From the NCBI GenBank assembly GCA_003220495.1, contig QHSP01000015.1, positions 1 to 64,000 on the forward strand: DNA of 64,000 nt, written 5' to 3'. Positions 49,945 to 59,314 of the stretch are shown piece by piece. The notes under the pieces were generated by a model, which was not told where the DNA came from, ran no database searches, and saw nothing but the letters and a program-made list of their open reading frames with translations. This DNA is from Candidatus Rokuibacteriota bacterium (GTDB lineage Bacteria; Methylomirabilota; Methylomirabilia; Rokubacteriales; CSP1-6). The position numbers and the translations under genes are program-made. Position 1 is the first letter of the stretch. Each line of letters starts with the position of its first letter.

Positions 49945-51576
49945 ATGCCGCTCGACGACCTCGTCCTCGGTATGCAGCGCGCGTTCGATCGCCTCGTGCG
50001 CCGGCTCCGGCTCGGGCCGCCGCCGGTGCCCGGTCAGCGCCGGCTGCTCATCGTGCAGATCGACGGCCTCTCGCGCGCGGTCCTCGAGGAGGCGATGGCG
50101 CAGGGGCGCGCGCCGTTCCTGGCGCGGCTGCTCCACCGGCGGGGCTATCTCATGGCGCCGATGTGCGTGGGGCTGCCGACCTCGACGCCGGCCTTCCAGC
50201 TGGCCGCGATGTACGGCGTGCGACCGGACATTCCAGGCTTCCACTACTACGACAAGCGCCGCAAGACCGACGTCTACTTCCCGCGCGGTGGCGACGCGGC
50301 CCACGTCGAGCACACCCAGGCCGCCGGTCGGCGCGGCATCGTCGACGGCGGCGGGACGTACGGATGCGTCTTCACCGGCGGCGCCGCGAGCAATCTCCTG
50401 ACGTTCGCGATGATCAAGCGCCCGACCGGCGCGGGACTGATCCGCGCCGCCGCCAAGCTGGTCGTGATCGGCTGGGTTCTCGTGAAGGGAAGTATCGCGT
50501 CCACCGTCGAGGTCGTCCGCGCGCTGCTCCGGATGGTCGCCGATCCGTTGTCCGCCGCGTCGGGCAACTGGAAGTGGCTGGCGATCAAGCTGGGGATCTC
50601 GGTGTGGCTGCGCGAGCTCTTCACCCTGGCGGTCGCCCACGACATCTACGCCGGCGTCCCGACGATCTACGTCAACTACCTCGACTACGACGTCGCCGGC
50701 CATGCCTGGGGCCCGCGGCACCGGCGCGCGCTCCAGGCGCTGCGCCGTGTCGACGCCTCGATCCATCGGCTGTGGCGGGTGCTCCGGCGGGTGCCCGAGC
50801 ACGGCTACGATCTCTACGTGCTCTCCGATCACGGACAGGCCGCGACCCTACCCTATCTCAGAGTGACGGGCGGCCGGCCGATCGAGCAGTCGCTCTTCGA
50901 GGACTTCTTCGCGACCGACAATACCCGCGAGGTCTCGGCGGCGGAGCGCCCGCGCGCCGAGCTCACCAGCGGGTTGAGGGCGCTTCGGGCTCACCGGGCA
51001 CCTGGGTTCTTCCAGCGGTTCGTGAACTATCTCGAGCAGGATTTCCCGTGGGTGCTCGGCGGCACGCGCGGAGCTCGCCAGCAGGCCGGCATCCGCGTCA
51101 TTGCCGCTGGGCCGAACGCGTTCGTCTACTTTCTCGAGACGCCGGAGCCGCTCACGCTCGAGTGGATCGAGGCGCGCTATCCCGGGCTGGCGAAGCGGAT
51201 CTCGGCCTCGCCCGGCATCGGCATCGTCCTGGTGCGCTCCGAGTCGGGCCCGCTCTGCTTCTGGCGGGGCGCACCGTATGGTCTCGACGCGCTCGCCGCC
51301 GGGCCCTTCGCCGAGCGGCCCGACCTCGAGCGGATCGTCGAGGGCATCCGCGACCTGATGACGATGCCCTCGGCCGGTGACCTCGTGATCTACGGGATCG
51401 ACGCCCCGCAGGGCAACGTCTCGTTCGTGGCGGAAGTCGGCGCGCACGCGGGCCCGTCGGTCGACGAGCTGCACACGTTCCTGATCTACCCATCGCGCGT
51501 CAGCGTGCCAACGCCGATCACGCATCCGATCCAGCTCTACCCCCACTTCGTGCGCTACCAGGCGGGCGCGGCGTGA
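49945..51576 (+). CDS. Alkaline-phosphatase-superfamily phosphodiesterase/nucleotide pyrophosphatase
   Basis: A 543-aa metal-dependent phosphodiesterase. The first metal aspartate is in LLIVQIDGLSRAVLEEAM, the nucleophile Thr in GLPTSTPAFQLAAMYG, and later ligands in NYLDYDVAGHAWGPRHR and VLSDHGQAATLPYL. A hydrophobic stretch (AAKLVVIGWVLVKGS) in the middle may anchor it to the membrane. It is followed, with a 4-bp GTGA overlap, by an EEP-family hydrolase, so the two may act on the same phospho-lipid or head group. Confidence 0.88.
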   Translation: MPLDDLVLGMQRAFDRLVRRLRLGPPPVPGQRRLLIVQIDGLSRAVLEEAMAQGRAPFLARLLHRRGYLMAPMCVGLPTSTPAFQLAAMYGVRPDIPGFHYYDKRRKTDVYFPRGGDAAHVEHTQAAGRRGIVDGGGTYGCVFTGGAASNLLTFAMIKRPTGAGLIRAAAKLVVIGWVLVKGSIASTVEVVRALLRMVADPLSAASGNWKWLAIKLGISVWLRELFTLAVAHDIYAGVPTIYVNYLDYDVAGHAWGPRHRRALQALRRVDASIHRLWRVLRRVPEHGYDLYVLSDHGQAATLPYLRVTGGRPIEQSLFEDFFATDNTREVSAAERPRAELTSGLRALRAHRAPGFFQRFVNYLEQDFPWVLGGTRGARQQAGIRVIAAGPNAFVYFLETPEPLTLEWIEARYPGLAKRISASPGIGIVLVRSESGPLCFWRGAPYGLDALAAGPFAERPDLERIVEGIRDLMTMPSAGDLVIYGIDAPQGNVSFVAEVGAHAGPSVDELHTFLIYPSRVSVPTPITHPIQLYPHFVRYQAGAA

Positions 51577-52334
51577 GACACCTCACCGTCGTGAGCTACA
51601 ACATTCACCGCGGAGTCGGACTCGACCGCCGCCGCGATCTCGATCGAATCGCCGACGTCATCGGCGAGGTCGGCCCCGACGTCGTCGGGCTCCAGGAGGT
51701 GATCCGCGAGGACGGTGTCCCGGACGCCGATCAGGCGGCCTACCTCGCGGCGCGGCTCGAGATGTCGGAGCTCGTCATGGGCGAGACGCGCGCGCACGGC
51801 ACCGGGATCTATGGCAACGTCGTCCTCAGCCGGCTCCCGGTGCTCGGCTCCGGCCGGTGCGATCTGAGCTTCGGTTGGCGCGAGCCGCGAGGCTGCCTGC
51901 GCGTCGACTTCGATGTCGACGGCACGCCGCTGCACGTGTTCAATTGCCACTTCGGTCTGGCGCTGCGCGAGCGCCGCGAGCAGCTCGGGCTGCTCGGCGC
52001 CTTCATCCGCGCCTCCGGGCGTCTGGCCGGTCCGAGAGTCCTCCTGGGCGACTTCAACGAGTGGCACCGCGGACCGGTGACGCGCGGGCTCCGGCGCGAG
52101 TTCGCCTCACCGATGCGCCGCCGGCGGACTCACCCGGCGATGTTCCCGCTCTTCGCGCTCGATCGGATCTACTGGGACGCCGAGCTCGAGGGCGAGGAGT
52201 TCAGCGTGCACCGAAGCCGGCTGGCGCGCGTCGCCTCCGACCATCTGCCGGTGGTCGCGCGTCTCCGCCTGCGCTATCGGCCCCCCCGGCTAGCCCCGTA
52301 CGTGATCGGCGACGCCCTGCCGCCGCCGGAATAG
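51573..52334 (+). CDS. Endonuclease/exonuclease/phosphatase (EEP) family hydrolase
   Basis: A 253-aa EEP-fold protein. Motifs are SYNIHRGVGLD, VGLQEVIRED, GDFNEWHRGP and ASDHLPVVARL, which supply the metal ligands and catalytic His/Asp. Small stand-alone members act as lipid phosphodiesterases or phosphatases rather than DNases. GTG 51573 overlaps the previous stop, giving a two-gene operon. It converges on the amidohydrolase gene after 12 bp. Confidence 0.9.
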   Translation: MRHLTVVSYNIHRGVGLDRRRDLDRIADVIGEVGPDVVGLQEVIREDGVPDADQAAYLAARLEMSELVMGETRAHGTGIYGNVVLSRLPVLGSGRCDLSFGWREPRGCLRVDFDVDGTPLHVFNCHFGLALRERREQLGLLGAFIRASGRLAGPRVLLGDFNEWHRGPVTRGLRREFASPMRRRRTHPAMFPLFALDRIYWDAELEGEEFSVHRSRLARVASDHLPVVARLRLRYRPPRLAPYVIGDALPPPE

Positions 52335-52346
52335 TCCGGAGGAGGT

Positions 52347-53570
52347 TCACTCCCGGCCGGCGAGGTCGACCGCCGCCAGGAGCAAGGTGCGGGCGCCGTA
52401 CTCGATGTCCTCGATCGGCGTGAACTCCTCTTCGCAGTGGCTCCGCCCGTCGCGCGACGGCACGAAGACCATCCCGGCAGGCCCGATTGCCGCCATGTAC
52501 TGGGCATCGTGGCCGGCCCCCGACCGGATCCGGCGATGACGCGCGCCGGCCGTCCGCGCCGCGCGCTCGACCGTCTCGACGACCCCGCGATCGAACGGCG
52601 TGTACGGAACGCGCCAGTAGTTCTCGAGCTCGTAGCGCACGCCTTCGCGCTCGCAGGCCTCGCGCACGATCGGCTCGAGGCGCGCCTGAGCCCGGTCGAG
52701 CGTCGCGTCGCTCGGATCGCGCATGTCGATCGAGAGGGTCACGCGGCCGGGAATCGCGTTGACGATGTTCGGCGTCACCACGAGGTTGCCGATCGTGGTC
52801 ACCAGCTCGCCGCCGATCTCGCGGGCGATCCGCCGAACTCCCGAGATCACCTCGGCGGCCGCCACGAGGGCGTCGTGGCGGATCCGCATCGGCGTGGGCC
52901 CGGCGTGGTCCTGCACCCCGTGCATGGTCAGGCGAGACCAGGCGATCGCGACGATGCCTTCGACGACGCCGACCGAGAGCCCCTCTTCCTCGAGGAACGG
53001 CCCCTGCTCGATGTGGAGCTCGAGGTAGGCGCGGAAGGGGCGGGGGAGGCACGGCTCGGGGCCGAGGTACCCGATCCGCTCGAGCTCGTCGACCAGACGG
53101 ATCCCGTCCTGGTCCCGAGCGTTGTAGGCGTCCTCGAGGGCGATCTTGCCCGCCATGACGCCGCTGGCGATCATCGCCGGCTGAAAGCGCGCGCCTTCCT
53201 CGTTGGTGAAGATCGCCAGGGTCACGGGATGGCGGGTGCGGAGCTTCTGGTCGTTGAGCGTTCGGATCACCTCGAGGCCGCAGAGGACGCCGAGCTGGCC
53301 GTCGTACCGGCCGCCCGTCGGCACCGAATCGACGTGGGATCCCATCATCACCGGCGGAAGCGGTGCCGTGCCGGGCCTCTGACCGAAGATGTTCCCCATC
53401 TGGTCGACGGTGACCGCGAGGCCCGCCTCGCGCATCCGCGCGACCATCCAGTCGCGGCCGCGCTTGTCCTCGTCGGTGAGCGCCAGACGAGTGAGCCCCC
53501 CGCGCGGAGTCTGGCCGATTCGCCCGAGCTCCTCGATCGACTGCTCGAGGCGCGTTCTGTCGACGTTCAT
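52347..53570 (-). CDS. Zn-dependent amidohydrolase, N-carbamoyl-L-amino-acid hydrolase type
   Basis: A 407-aa M20-family amidase. Metal-binding segments are MGSHVDSVPTGGRYDGQLG, FTNEEGARFQPAM and YLELHIEQGPFLE; the dimerisation-domain insert DHAGPTPMRIRHDAL and the terminal GAGHDAQYMA follow. These match the allantoate amidohydrolase / N-carbamoyl-L-amino-acid hydrolase group. It is 21 bp downstream of LivF in the second Liv operon, suggesting the importer takes up a carbamoyl- or acyl-amino acid. Confidence 0.92.
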   Translation of the reverse strand: MNVDRTRLEQSIEELGRIGQTPRGGLTRLALTDEDKRGRDWMVARMREAGLAVTVDQMGNIFGQRPGTAPLPPVMMGSHVDSVPTGGRYDGQLGVLCGLEVIRTLNDQKLRTRHPVTLAIFTNEEGARFQPAMIASGVMAGKIALEDAYNARDQDGIRLVDELERIGYLGPEPCLPRPFRAYLELHIEQGPFLEEEGLSVGVVEGIVAIAWSRLTMHGVQDHAGPTPMRIRHDALVAAAEVISGVRRIAREIGGELVTTIGNLVVTPNIVNAIPGRVTLSIDMRDPSDATLDRAQARLEPIVREACEREGVRYELENYWRVPYTPFDRGVVETVERAARTAGARHRRIRSGAGHDAQYMAAIGPAGMVFVPSRDGRSHCEEEFTPIEDIEYGARTLLLAAVDLAGRE

Positions 53571-53591
53571 CTGCTTCCTCCGACTTACGGC

Positions 53592-54296
53592 CTACAGCCC
53601 TAGATAAGCACGCTTGAGCCGGTCGTCGCCGAGGAGCTCGCGCGCCTGTCCTTCCAGCACCAGCCGACCGCTCTCGAGCACACACGCTCGGTGGGCCAGG
53701 GTGAGCGCCTGGCGCACGTTCTGCTCGACCAGCAGCACGGTCACGCCCTGGCCGTTGATCGTCCGCACGGTGTCGAAGATCCTGGCCACGAGCACCGGCG
53801 CGAGCCCGAGCGTCGGTTCGTCCAGCATCAGGACGCGCGGGAGCGCCATGAGCGCCCGGCCGATCGCGCACATCTGCTGCTCGCCCCCCGACAGCGATCC
53901 GGCGAGCTGAGTCCGGCGCTCACCGAGGACGGGAAAGAGCTCGTACACGTGGGCGAGGGTGCCGTCGCGCTCGGCCCGAGCCCGCCCGGCGTGAGCGCCG
54001 AGCACCAGGTTCTCGGCCACCGTCATGAACGGGAACAGGCGCCGGCCCTCCGGCACCTGCACGATTCCGCGATCGACGCGCCGGTGAGCGGGCACTGCCG
54101 TGAGATCGTCGTCGCCGAGGAGCACCCGGCCGCGGCGTGGGCTCACAAGCCCGGAGATCACGCGGAGCGTCGTGGACTTGCCGGCGGCGTTGGCGCCGAC
54201 CAGGGCCACGATCTCGCCGTCGCGCACCTCGAACGAGACCTCGGCCAGCGCCTGCAGATCGCCGTAGAACGCGTCGATCCCCTCAAGCCTGAGCAA
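53592..54296 (-). CDS. livF: Branched-chain ABC transporter ATP-binding protein LivF (second set)
   Basis: A 234-aa ABC ATPase. Walker A GANAAGKST, signature LSGGEQQM, Walker B VLMLDEPTLGLAP; EQNVRQALTLAHRACVLESG is typical of LivF. The start is TTG 54296, overlapping the end of LivG by 14 bp. In the phosphate loop Ala replaces the usual Gly (GANAAGKST), which is a tolerated variant in LivF proteins. Confidence 0.92.
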   Translation of the reverse strand: MLRLEGIDAFYGDLQALAEVSFEVRDGEIVALVGANAAGKSTTLRVISGLVSPRRGRVLLGDDDLTAVPAHRRVDRGIVQVPEGRRLFPFMTVAENLVLGAHAGRARAERDGTLAHVYELFPVLGERRTQLAGSLSGGEQQMCAIGRALMALPRVLMLDEPTLGLAPVLVARIFDTVRTINGQGVTVLLVEQNVRQALTLAHRACVLESGRLVLEGQARELLGDDRLKRAYLGL

Positions 54297-55026
54297 GCAC
54301 GAACTCCTCGCCGAGATAGGCGTCGACGACGCGGCGATCCTGCGTGATCGCGGCCGGGGCGCCCTCGGCGATCGCCTCGCCGTGGTGGAGCACGACGATG
54401 CGCTGGGCCAGCCGCATCATCGCCGCCATGATGTGCTCGATCACGATCAGGGTGAGGCCGTCGGCGTGCAGTCGCCGGATCAGCTCGACGATGCCGGCGA
54501 GCTCGGTCGGGTTCAGGCCCGCCATCACCTCGTCGAGCAGGAGCAGCCGGGGCCGGGTCGCCAGCGCGCGGGCGACTTCTAGGCGCTTGCGCAGCCCGAT
54601 CGGCAGCGTTCGCGCGTGGCCGCCGGCGTGGGCCGCCAGGCCGCACATCTCGACCACGCGCTCGGCTTCCAGGCGTGCGGAGCTCACCGTCGGCAGGCGC
54701 GTCAGCGCACCGATCATCACGTTGTCAATCACCGAGAGATTGCCGAACGGCTTCACCAGCTGAAAGGTGCGGGTGAGACCGAGACGGCAGATCGCGTGCG
54801 GCGGCTGCCCGGTCACGTCGGCGCCCGCGAAGAGGATGCGGCCGGACTCGGGCCGGTAGTAGCCGGAGATCACGTTGAAGAGCGTCGTCTTGCCGGCGCC
54901 GTTGGGGCCGATGATCCCGAGGATCTCGCCGGCCGCGACCCTCAGGCTCACGCCCGACACAGCGGTCAGCCCGCCGAAGCGCTTCGTCACGCAGTCGAGG
55001 TCGAGGATCGGCGCCGTGTCGCTCAC
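54283..55026 (-). CDS. livG: Branched-chain ABC transporter ATP-binding protein LivG (second set)
   Basis: A 247-aa ABC ATPase starting at GTG 55026, whose GTGA overlaps the LivM stop. Walker A GPNGAGKTT, the LivG-specific LTRTFQLVKPFGNLSVIDNV, and Walker B LLLLDEVMAGLNP. In place of the canonical LSxGQ signature it has LPIGLRKRLEVARAL, the form usual in this LivG subgroup. Confidence 0.92.
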   Translation of the reverse strand: MSDTAPILDLDCVTKRFGGLTAVSGVSLRVAAGEILGIIGPNGAGKTTLFNVISGYYRPESGRILFAGADVTGQPPHAICRLGLTRTFQLVKPFGNLSVIDNVMIGALTRLPTVSSARLEAERVVEMCGLAAHAGGHARTLPIGLRKRLEVARALATRPRLLLLDEVMAGLNPTELAGIVELIRRLHADGLTLIVIEHIMAAMMRLAQRIVVLHHGEAIAEGAPAAITQDRRVVDAYLGEEFVLAQA

Positions 55027-55994
55027 GCGTGGGCCTTTCGCATCCGGATCCGCGCCGCGATCCCGGCAAGGCCCTCGGGGACGAAGCGGACGACCAGGAT
55101 CAGCGCCGTGCCGTAGATGACCAGGTAGATGCCGGCGAAGCGGGCGTCCCAATTGGAGAAGGTCGCCCGGAGGTACGTTTCCAGTGACGTGATCAGGATC
55201 GAGCCCAGGAACGGACCCAGCGCTGTGCCCATGCCGCCGATGATCGCGTTCAGGGCAAAGCGCACCGAGAGGTCGACCGAGAAGACGTACGTCGGATCCA
55301 CGAAGCCGACGTACTGGGCCCAGAGTGAGCCGCAGATCGACGTGAGCGCCGCGCTGAGCGCCACGGCGCCGACCTTGAGCTTGCGGGTGTGGATGCCGAG
55401 GGCCTCGGCGGCGTCCTCGTCCTCGCGCACGCCGGCGAGCTGATAGCCGACGCGGGAGCGCTCCAGGTAGACCTCGACCGCGTAGCAGACGAGCGCCACC
55501 GAAAGCGCCATGTAGACCCAGCCCGTGTGGCCCAGGCCGAGGGTCGCGAAGCCCGAGCGGAAGGGAACGGGGATGCCCTCGGCCCCGGCCGTGAAGCCGC
55601 GCCAGCGGCTGACCCCGATCAGCAGCACCTGCGAGAACGCGATCGTGGACAGCGCGAAGTATGGGCCCTTCAGGCGATTGGACAGAACGCCGATGATCAG
55701 CCCAGCGCCGATCGACAGCACGACCCCGACGAGCAGGCCGAGCCAGGGCCCGCGGCCGAAGCGGGTCACCATCAGCGCCGCCGAGTAGGCGCCGATGCCG
55801 AAGAACGAGGCGTGCCCGATCGAGACCTGACCGGCGTAGCCGCCGGCGACGTTCCAGGCGGCGGAGAGCGCGCCCCACAGGAGGATCAGCACGAGGCTGT
55901 CGAGGAAGTATGCGTCGCGCACGACGAGCGGCGTGAGGGCGGCGAGCCCGAAGACGACGACGGCGCCGCGGCGAGCGCGAAGGAGGCCGCTCAC
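55023..55994 (-). CDS. livM: Branched-chain ABC transporter permease LivM (second set)
   Basis: A 323-aa permease. LSAAWNVAGGYAGQVSIGHA, FFGIGAYSAALMVTRFG, LKGPYFALSTIAFSQVLLIG and IIGGMGTALGPFLGSILI are LivM hallmarks. GTG 55994 is chosen because the conserved part begins right after it and LivH ends 2 bp upstream. It has a normal stop, unlike the LivM of the first operon. Confidence 0.92.
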   Translation of the reverse strand: MSGLLRARRGAVVVFGLAALTPLVVRDAYFLDSLVLILLWGALSAAWNVAGGYAGQVSIGHASFFGIGAYSAALMVTRFGRGPWLGLLVGVVLSIGAGLIIGVLSNRLKGPYFALSTIAFSQVLLIGVSRWRGFTAGAEGIPVPFRSGFATLGLGHTGWVYMALSVALVCYAVEVYLERSRVGYQLAGVREDEDAAEALGIHTRKLKVGAVALSAALTSICGSLWAQYVGFVDPTYVFSVDLSVRFALNAIIGGMGTALGPFLGSILITSLETYLRATFSNWDARFAGIYLVIYGTALILVVRFVPEGLAGIAARIRMRKAHA

Positions 55995-55996
55995 GC

Positions 55997-56911
55997 TCAG
56001 ACGCCCAGAGTTTCCGCGCCGCGCTGACCGAACAGACCGGCCGGACGGAAGACGAGCACGAGGATGAACAGGATGAAGTAGAAGATCTCCTTCCACGCCA
56101 CGCCGAAGAAATAGGAGCCTGCGACCTCGACGGCCGCCACGATGAGGCTTCCGATCATGGCGCCGAGCATGTCGCCCAGACCGCCCAGGACGACCACCAC
56201 GTAGGAGAGCAGCACGAACTGGAGCCCGGCGGTCGGGTACACCGAGTAGAGCGGCGCCACCAGGACGCCCGCCGCTCCCACCGCGGCGATGCCGATCGCG
56301 AACGTCAACCGGTAGACGCGGTCGGTGTCGATGCCCATCAAGGTGGCGGCCTCACGGTCCTGGGCGGTGGCGCGCATGACGCGACCGGCATGGGTCCACT
56401 TCATGAACGCCACGAGCGCCAGGGTGAGCGCGACCGCGATCAGCGAGGCGACCACCTGGGTCAGGTTGAAGATGGTCGAGCCCGCGCGCAGCACCGTGGA
56501 GAGGTGCCAGGGCCGCACGAACCGAAAATCGCCCGACCACGCGACCAGCGCGACGTTCTGCAGCACGGTCGAGAGCCCGACCGTGGTGAAGATCTGAACG
56601 TTGTGCGAGGCGTGGATGACCCCGCGCATGACCAGGCCGTAGACGACCAGACCGACCACGAAGAACAGCGGGATCGCGACGAAGACGACGAAGTACGGAT
56701 CGGCGGTGAAGACGACGAACGCCCAGAAGGCGAGGTACATGCCGAGCATCAGGAATTCGCCGTGGGCGAAGTTGACCACGCGCATGATCCCGAAGATCAG
56801 GGTGAGCCCGACCGAGATCAGGGCATAGATCCCGCCGAGCAGGACCGTCGCGACCGCGAGTTGGGCGAGGACGTCTATTTGCGCTGGTCCCAGGCGCCGA
56901 GCGGGATCCAC
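55997..56911 (-). CDS. livH: Branched-chain ABC transporter permease LivH (second set)
   Basis: A 304-aa permease. VGLTLIFGIMRVVNFAHGEF, FFVVGLVVYGLVMRGVIHAS and VVLGGLGDMLGAMIGSLIVA are typical. The start is uncertain: GTG 56911 lies 37 bp inside the binding-protein gene, and no ATG/GTG/TTG exists between its stop and the first TM helix (VLAQLAVATVLLGGIYALIS), so an overlapping start is likely. Confidence 0.9.
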   Translation of the reverse strand: MDPARRLGPAQIDVLAQLAVATVLLGGIYALISVGLTLIFGIMRVVNFAHGEFLMLGMYLAFWAFVVFTADPYFVVFVAIPLFFVVGLVVYGLVMRGVIHASHNVQIFTTVGLSTVLQNVALVAWSGDFRFVRPWHLSTVLRAGSTIFNLTQVVASLIAVALTLALVAFMKWTHAGRVMRATAQDREAATLMGIDTDRVYRLTFAIGIAAVGAAGVLVAPLYSVYPTAGLQFVLLSYVVVVLGGLGDMLGAMIGSLIVAAVEVAGSYFFGVAWKEIFYFILFILVLVFRPAGLFGQRGAETLGV

Positions 56912-58149
56912 TTGGCCCGGAGCGTCGTGAACTCCTCCGGCCACACGGTCACGAGCTGCCCGTTCTGCCACTGCAGCATGTAGTGCTGGACGCGGTCGTT
57001 GGCGTTCTGCCCGAGCTCGGAGAACTTCACGCCCCAGCCATTGATCATGGAGCCGACCGGCAGGTCGAGGGACATCACCGCCGCTCGAAATTTCTCCGGG
57101 TCGTCGGACTGCGCGCGATCGAGGACCAGCTTGAGCAGCCAGAGGCCGCTGCCGGCGAGCTGGTGGGCGCCGAAGGGGTACGTGCCCGTTTTCTTCTGCA
57201 CGGCGTCGCGGAAGGCCTTCTCGATCTGCTGGCCCTCGGGCCGCAGGGCCTCGAGGCGGAAGCCGGGGCCGGGCTCGAGCAGGGCGAACACGCCGTTGGC
57301 GTCGTTGCCGAGCGCCTTGCCGAAGTCGCTGCCGCCGTACCCCGTCGCGCCGGCGTGGACGAGCGCCTTGAACAGGAAGTTCTGCTCCTTGGATTGGCGC
57401 CAGAAGAGCACGCCGTCGTTGCTGAAGCTGATGTGGTGAACGACGTCCGGATTCAGCTGCTTCATCTTCAAGATCGTCGGGGTCATGTCGTTGAGCGTCT
57501 GCCAGTTGTAATACTCGAGCATCACCTCCTGCATCCCGAACTCGGCCTTGGCCCGCTGACGGGCCGATTCGGTCACGCCCTGACCGTACGACGAGTCCTC
57601 GGACAGGAAGGCGATCTTGATCTGATTGGGCTTCAGATTGAGTCGCGGCGCCAGGTGCTTGGCGATGAACTCGATGTTGTACCAGCCGAACCCGGTCGCA
57701 TCGATCTCGGTGCGATACACGTGCTTGAGGCCGCGTTTGTTGAAGCGGGGATCGACGCAGGAGGACTCCCAGTAGATGACATCGTGGCGCGCCGCCACCT
57801 CGCTCGCCGCGCCGCAGAGCCGCGAGGAGAACGTGCCGGTGATGATCTTGACGCCTTCTCGGGTGATCAGCCGATTGGCTTCGCTGGCCGCCACCGTGGG
57901 ATCGGTGGCGTCGGCCACGGAGAACACGAGCTTCTTACCCATGACGCCGCCGCGCTCGTTGATCAGGTCGCGGACGATCTCGAGACCTTCCATGTGGCGC
58001 TTGCCCTCGAACGCGAGCGGCCCGGTGATCGGCTCGAGGACTCCGATGCGGTACTCGCCCGAGGTGGCCTGCCCGCCGACGGTGGCGAGCTCTCCGCCGA
58101 GGACCACGGTGAGGGCGGCGACGACGAGCGTGACGACGAAGCGTGGCAT
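56875..58149 (-). CDS. Branched-chain ABC transporter substrate-binding protein (second set)
   Basis: A 424-aa Peripla_BP_6 protein with a signal peptide (VVTLVVAALTVVLGGELATV). YRIGVLEPITGPLAFEGKRH, LVFSVADATDPTVAASEANR and FLSEDSSYGQGVTESARQRA fit amino-acid or amide binding proteins. It has a strong AGGAGG site 7 nt before ATG 58149 and is the first gene of the operon, in normal order before LivH, LivM, LivG, LivF and the amidohydrolase. Confidence 0.92.
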   Translation of the reverse strand: MPRFVVTLVVAALTVVLGGELATVGGQATSGEYRIGVLEPITGPLAFEGKRHMEGLEIVRDLINERGGVMGKKLVFSVADATDPTVAASEANRLITREGVKIITGTFSSRLCGAASEVAARHDVIYWESSCVDPRFNKRGLKHVYRTEIDATGFGWYNIEFIAKHLAPRLNLKPNQIKIAFLSEDSSYGQGVTESARQRAKAEFGMQEVMLEYYNWQTLNDMTPTILKMKQLNPDVVHHISFSNDGVLFWRQSKEQNFLFKALVHAGATGYGGSDFGKALGNDANGVFALLEPGPGFRLEALRPEGQQIEKAFRDAVQKKTGTYPFGAHQLAGSGLWLLKLVLDRAQSDDPEKFRAAVMSLDLPVGSMINGWGVKFSELGQNANDRVQHYMLQWQNGQLVTVWPEEFTTLRAKWIPLGAWDQRK

Positions 58150-58220
58150 ACGAAGACCTCCTGGTCAGGCAAGGCGTTCCGGCGCGACGGTCGGTTTGTA
58201 GCACCCGCCCGCGCGAAGTG

Positions 58221-58310
58221 TCAAGGCGGCGGCCGACGCACGAGCCATCGGAGCGCGATGAACCACGCGACGAGCGCGAGCGCGTCCATCGGAAGCCGAT
58301 CGCCTGCCAT
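58221..58310 (-). CDS. Possible 29-aa hydrophobic small protein
   Basis: A short ORF (starts MAGDRLPMDALALVAW, with a C-terminal RPPP) in the gap between the binding-protein gene and the Nudix gene. It would span the membrane once. A TATTCT-like hexamer lies 10 nt upstream on its strand. Only the spacing and hydrophobicity support it. Confidence 0.2.
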   Translation of the reverse strand: MAGDRLPMDALALVAWFIALRWLVRRPPP

Positions 58311-58346
58311 TGTCGCGCCCAGAATAGCTGGTTTAGACTCGGGGGA

Positions 58347-58883
58347 GTGAGCGACAACCCGGTCCTGACGCCCTCGACGATGAGCTTCTGCCCGCTCTGT
58401 GCCGGCACGCTCGCGGTCGAGGCGGTGCCGCCCGACCATCGCGAACAGAAAGTGTGCTCCCGCTGCCGCTTCGTGTTCTACCTGAACCCGAAGGTCGTGG
58501 CGGCGACCATTCCCGAGCAAGACGGGGCGATCCTCCTGACGCGACGCTCGATCAATCCGGGCAGCGGGCTCTGGACGTTTCCGGGCGGGTTCGTCGACTT
58601 CGGCGAGACCGTCACCGACGGCGCGATGCGGGAAACGTTCGAGGAAACCGGCCTGAAGGTGGACCTGACCGGGCTGCTGAACGTGTACACGTACCCGGCG
58701 GCGCCGGTGATCATCGTCTACAAGGCCCGGGTGATCGGCGGCACCCTCACGACGTGCGACGAGAACGACGCCCTCGAGTGGGTCAAGCCCGACCGGATTC
58801 CGTGGGACCAGCTCGCGTTCCAGTCCACGCGCGAAGCCCTGCGCGACTGGGTCGCCGCCCGGGGAATGATGCCGGGCGGTTAG
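58347..58883 (+). CDS. Nudix hydrolase with N-terminal zinc ribbon
   Basis: A 178-aa protein. Cys15-x2-Cys18 and Cys37-x2-Cys40 form a zinc ribbon before the Nudix fold. The Nudix box is in GFVDFGETVTDGAMRETFEE and the following TGL. This is the NudC-like/ADP-ribose pyrophosphatase subgroup with a zinc ribbon. GTG 58347 has TAGACT (58334-58339) ending 7 nt upstream. The two convergent stops overlap by 4 bases. Confidence 0.9.
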   Translation: MSDNPVLTPSTMSFCPLCAGTLAVEAVPPDHREQKVCSRCRFVFYLNPKVVAATIPEQDGAILLTRRSINPGSGLWTFPGGFVDFGETVTDGAMRETFEETGLKVDLTGLLNVYTYPAAPVIIVYKARVIGGTLTTCDENDALEWVKPDRIPWDQLAFQSTREALRDWVAARGMMPGG

Positions 58884-59314
58884 TCTCGAGCCGGCAGGGC
58901 GATGGTCGCCCGGCCGGCGACGACCTTCTCGGCGCGCTGGTTCTCGGCCCACACCTCGAGCTCGACGAGATTCACGTCGTCCTTGGACGACTTCGCGATG
59001 ACGCGCCCGCGGCAGGTCACGACGTCTTTCAGCCTGACGAGCGCCGCGAACCGGACCCCGAGCTTCCTGACCGTGCCGGCGCCCGACCAGTCCGTCACCG
59101 CCTGGCCGACGAAGCCCATCGAGAGCATGCCATGGGCAAAGACGCCGCCCATCCCGGCCGCGCGCGCGAACTCGTCGTCCTGATGGATGGGATTGAAGTC
59201 GCCCGACGCGCCCGCGTAGCGCGTGAGCTGGATCTGCTGGATCGGACCCTTCACGAGCGCCGGCAGCTCGTCGCCCACCGTGACGTCGTCGAAGTAGACC
59301 TTCGCGTACTTCAC
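58880..59314 (-). CDS. MaoC-type acyl dehydratase, hydratase subunit
   Basis: A 144-aa hot-dog protein. YAGASGDFNPIHQDDEFA carries the catalytic Asp and His of the hydratase-2 motif, followed by GGVFAHGMLSMGFVGQAVTD. Start GTG 59314 overlaps the stop of the partner subunit (GTGA). The pair would form a heterodimeric double-hot-dog (R)-enoyl-CoA hydratase. Confidence 0.92.
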   Translation of the reverse strand: MKYAKVYFDDVTVGDELPALVKGPIQQIQLTRYAGASGDFNPIHQDDEFARAAGMGGVFAHGMLSMGFVGQAVTDWSGAGTVRKLGVRFAALVRLKDVVTCRGRVIAKSSKDDVNLVELEVWAENQRAEKVVAGRATIALPARD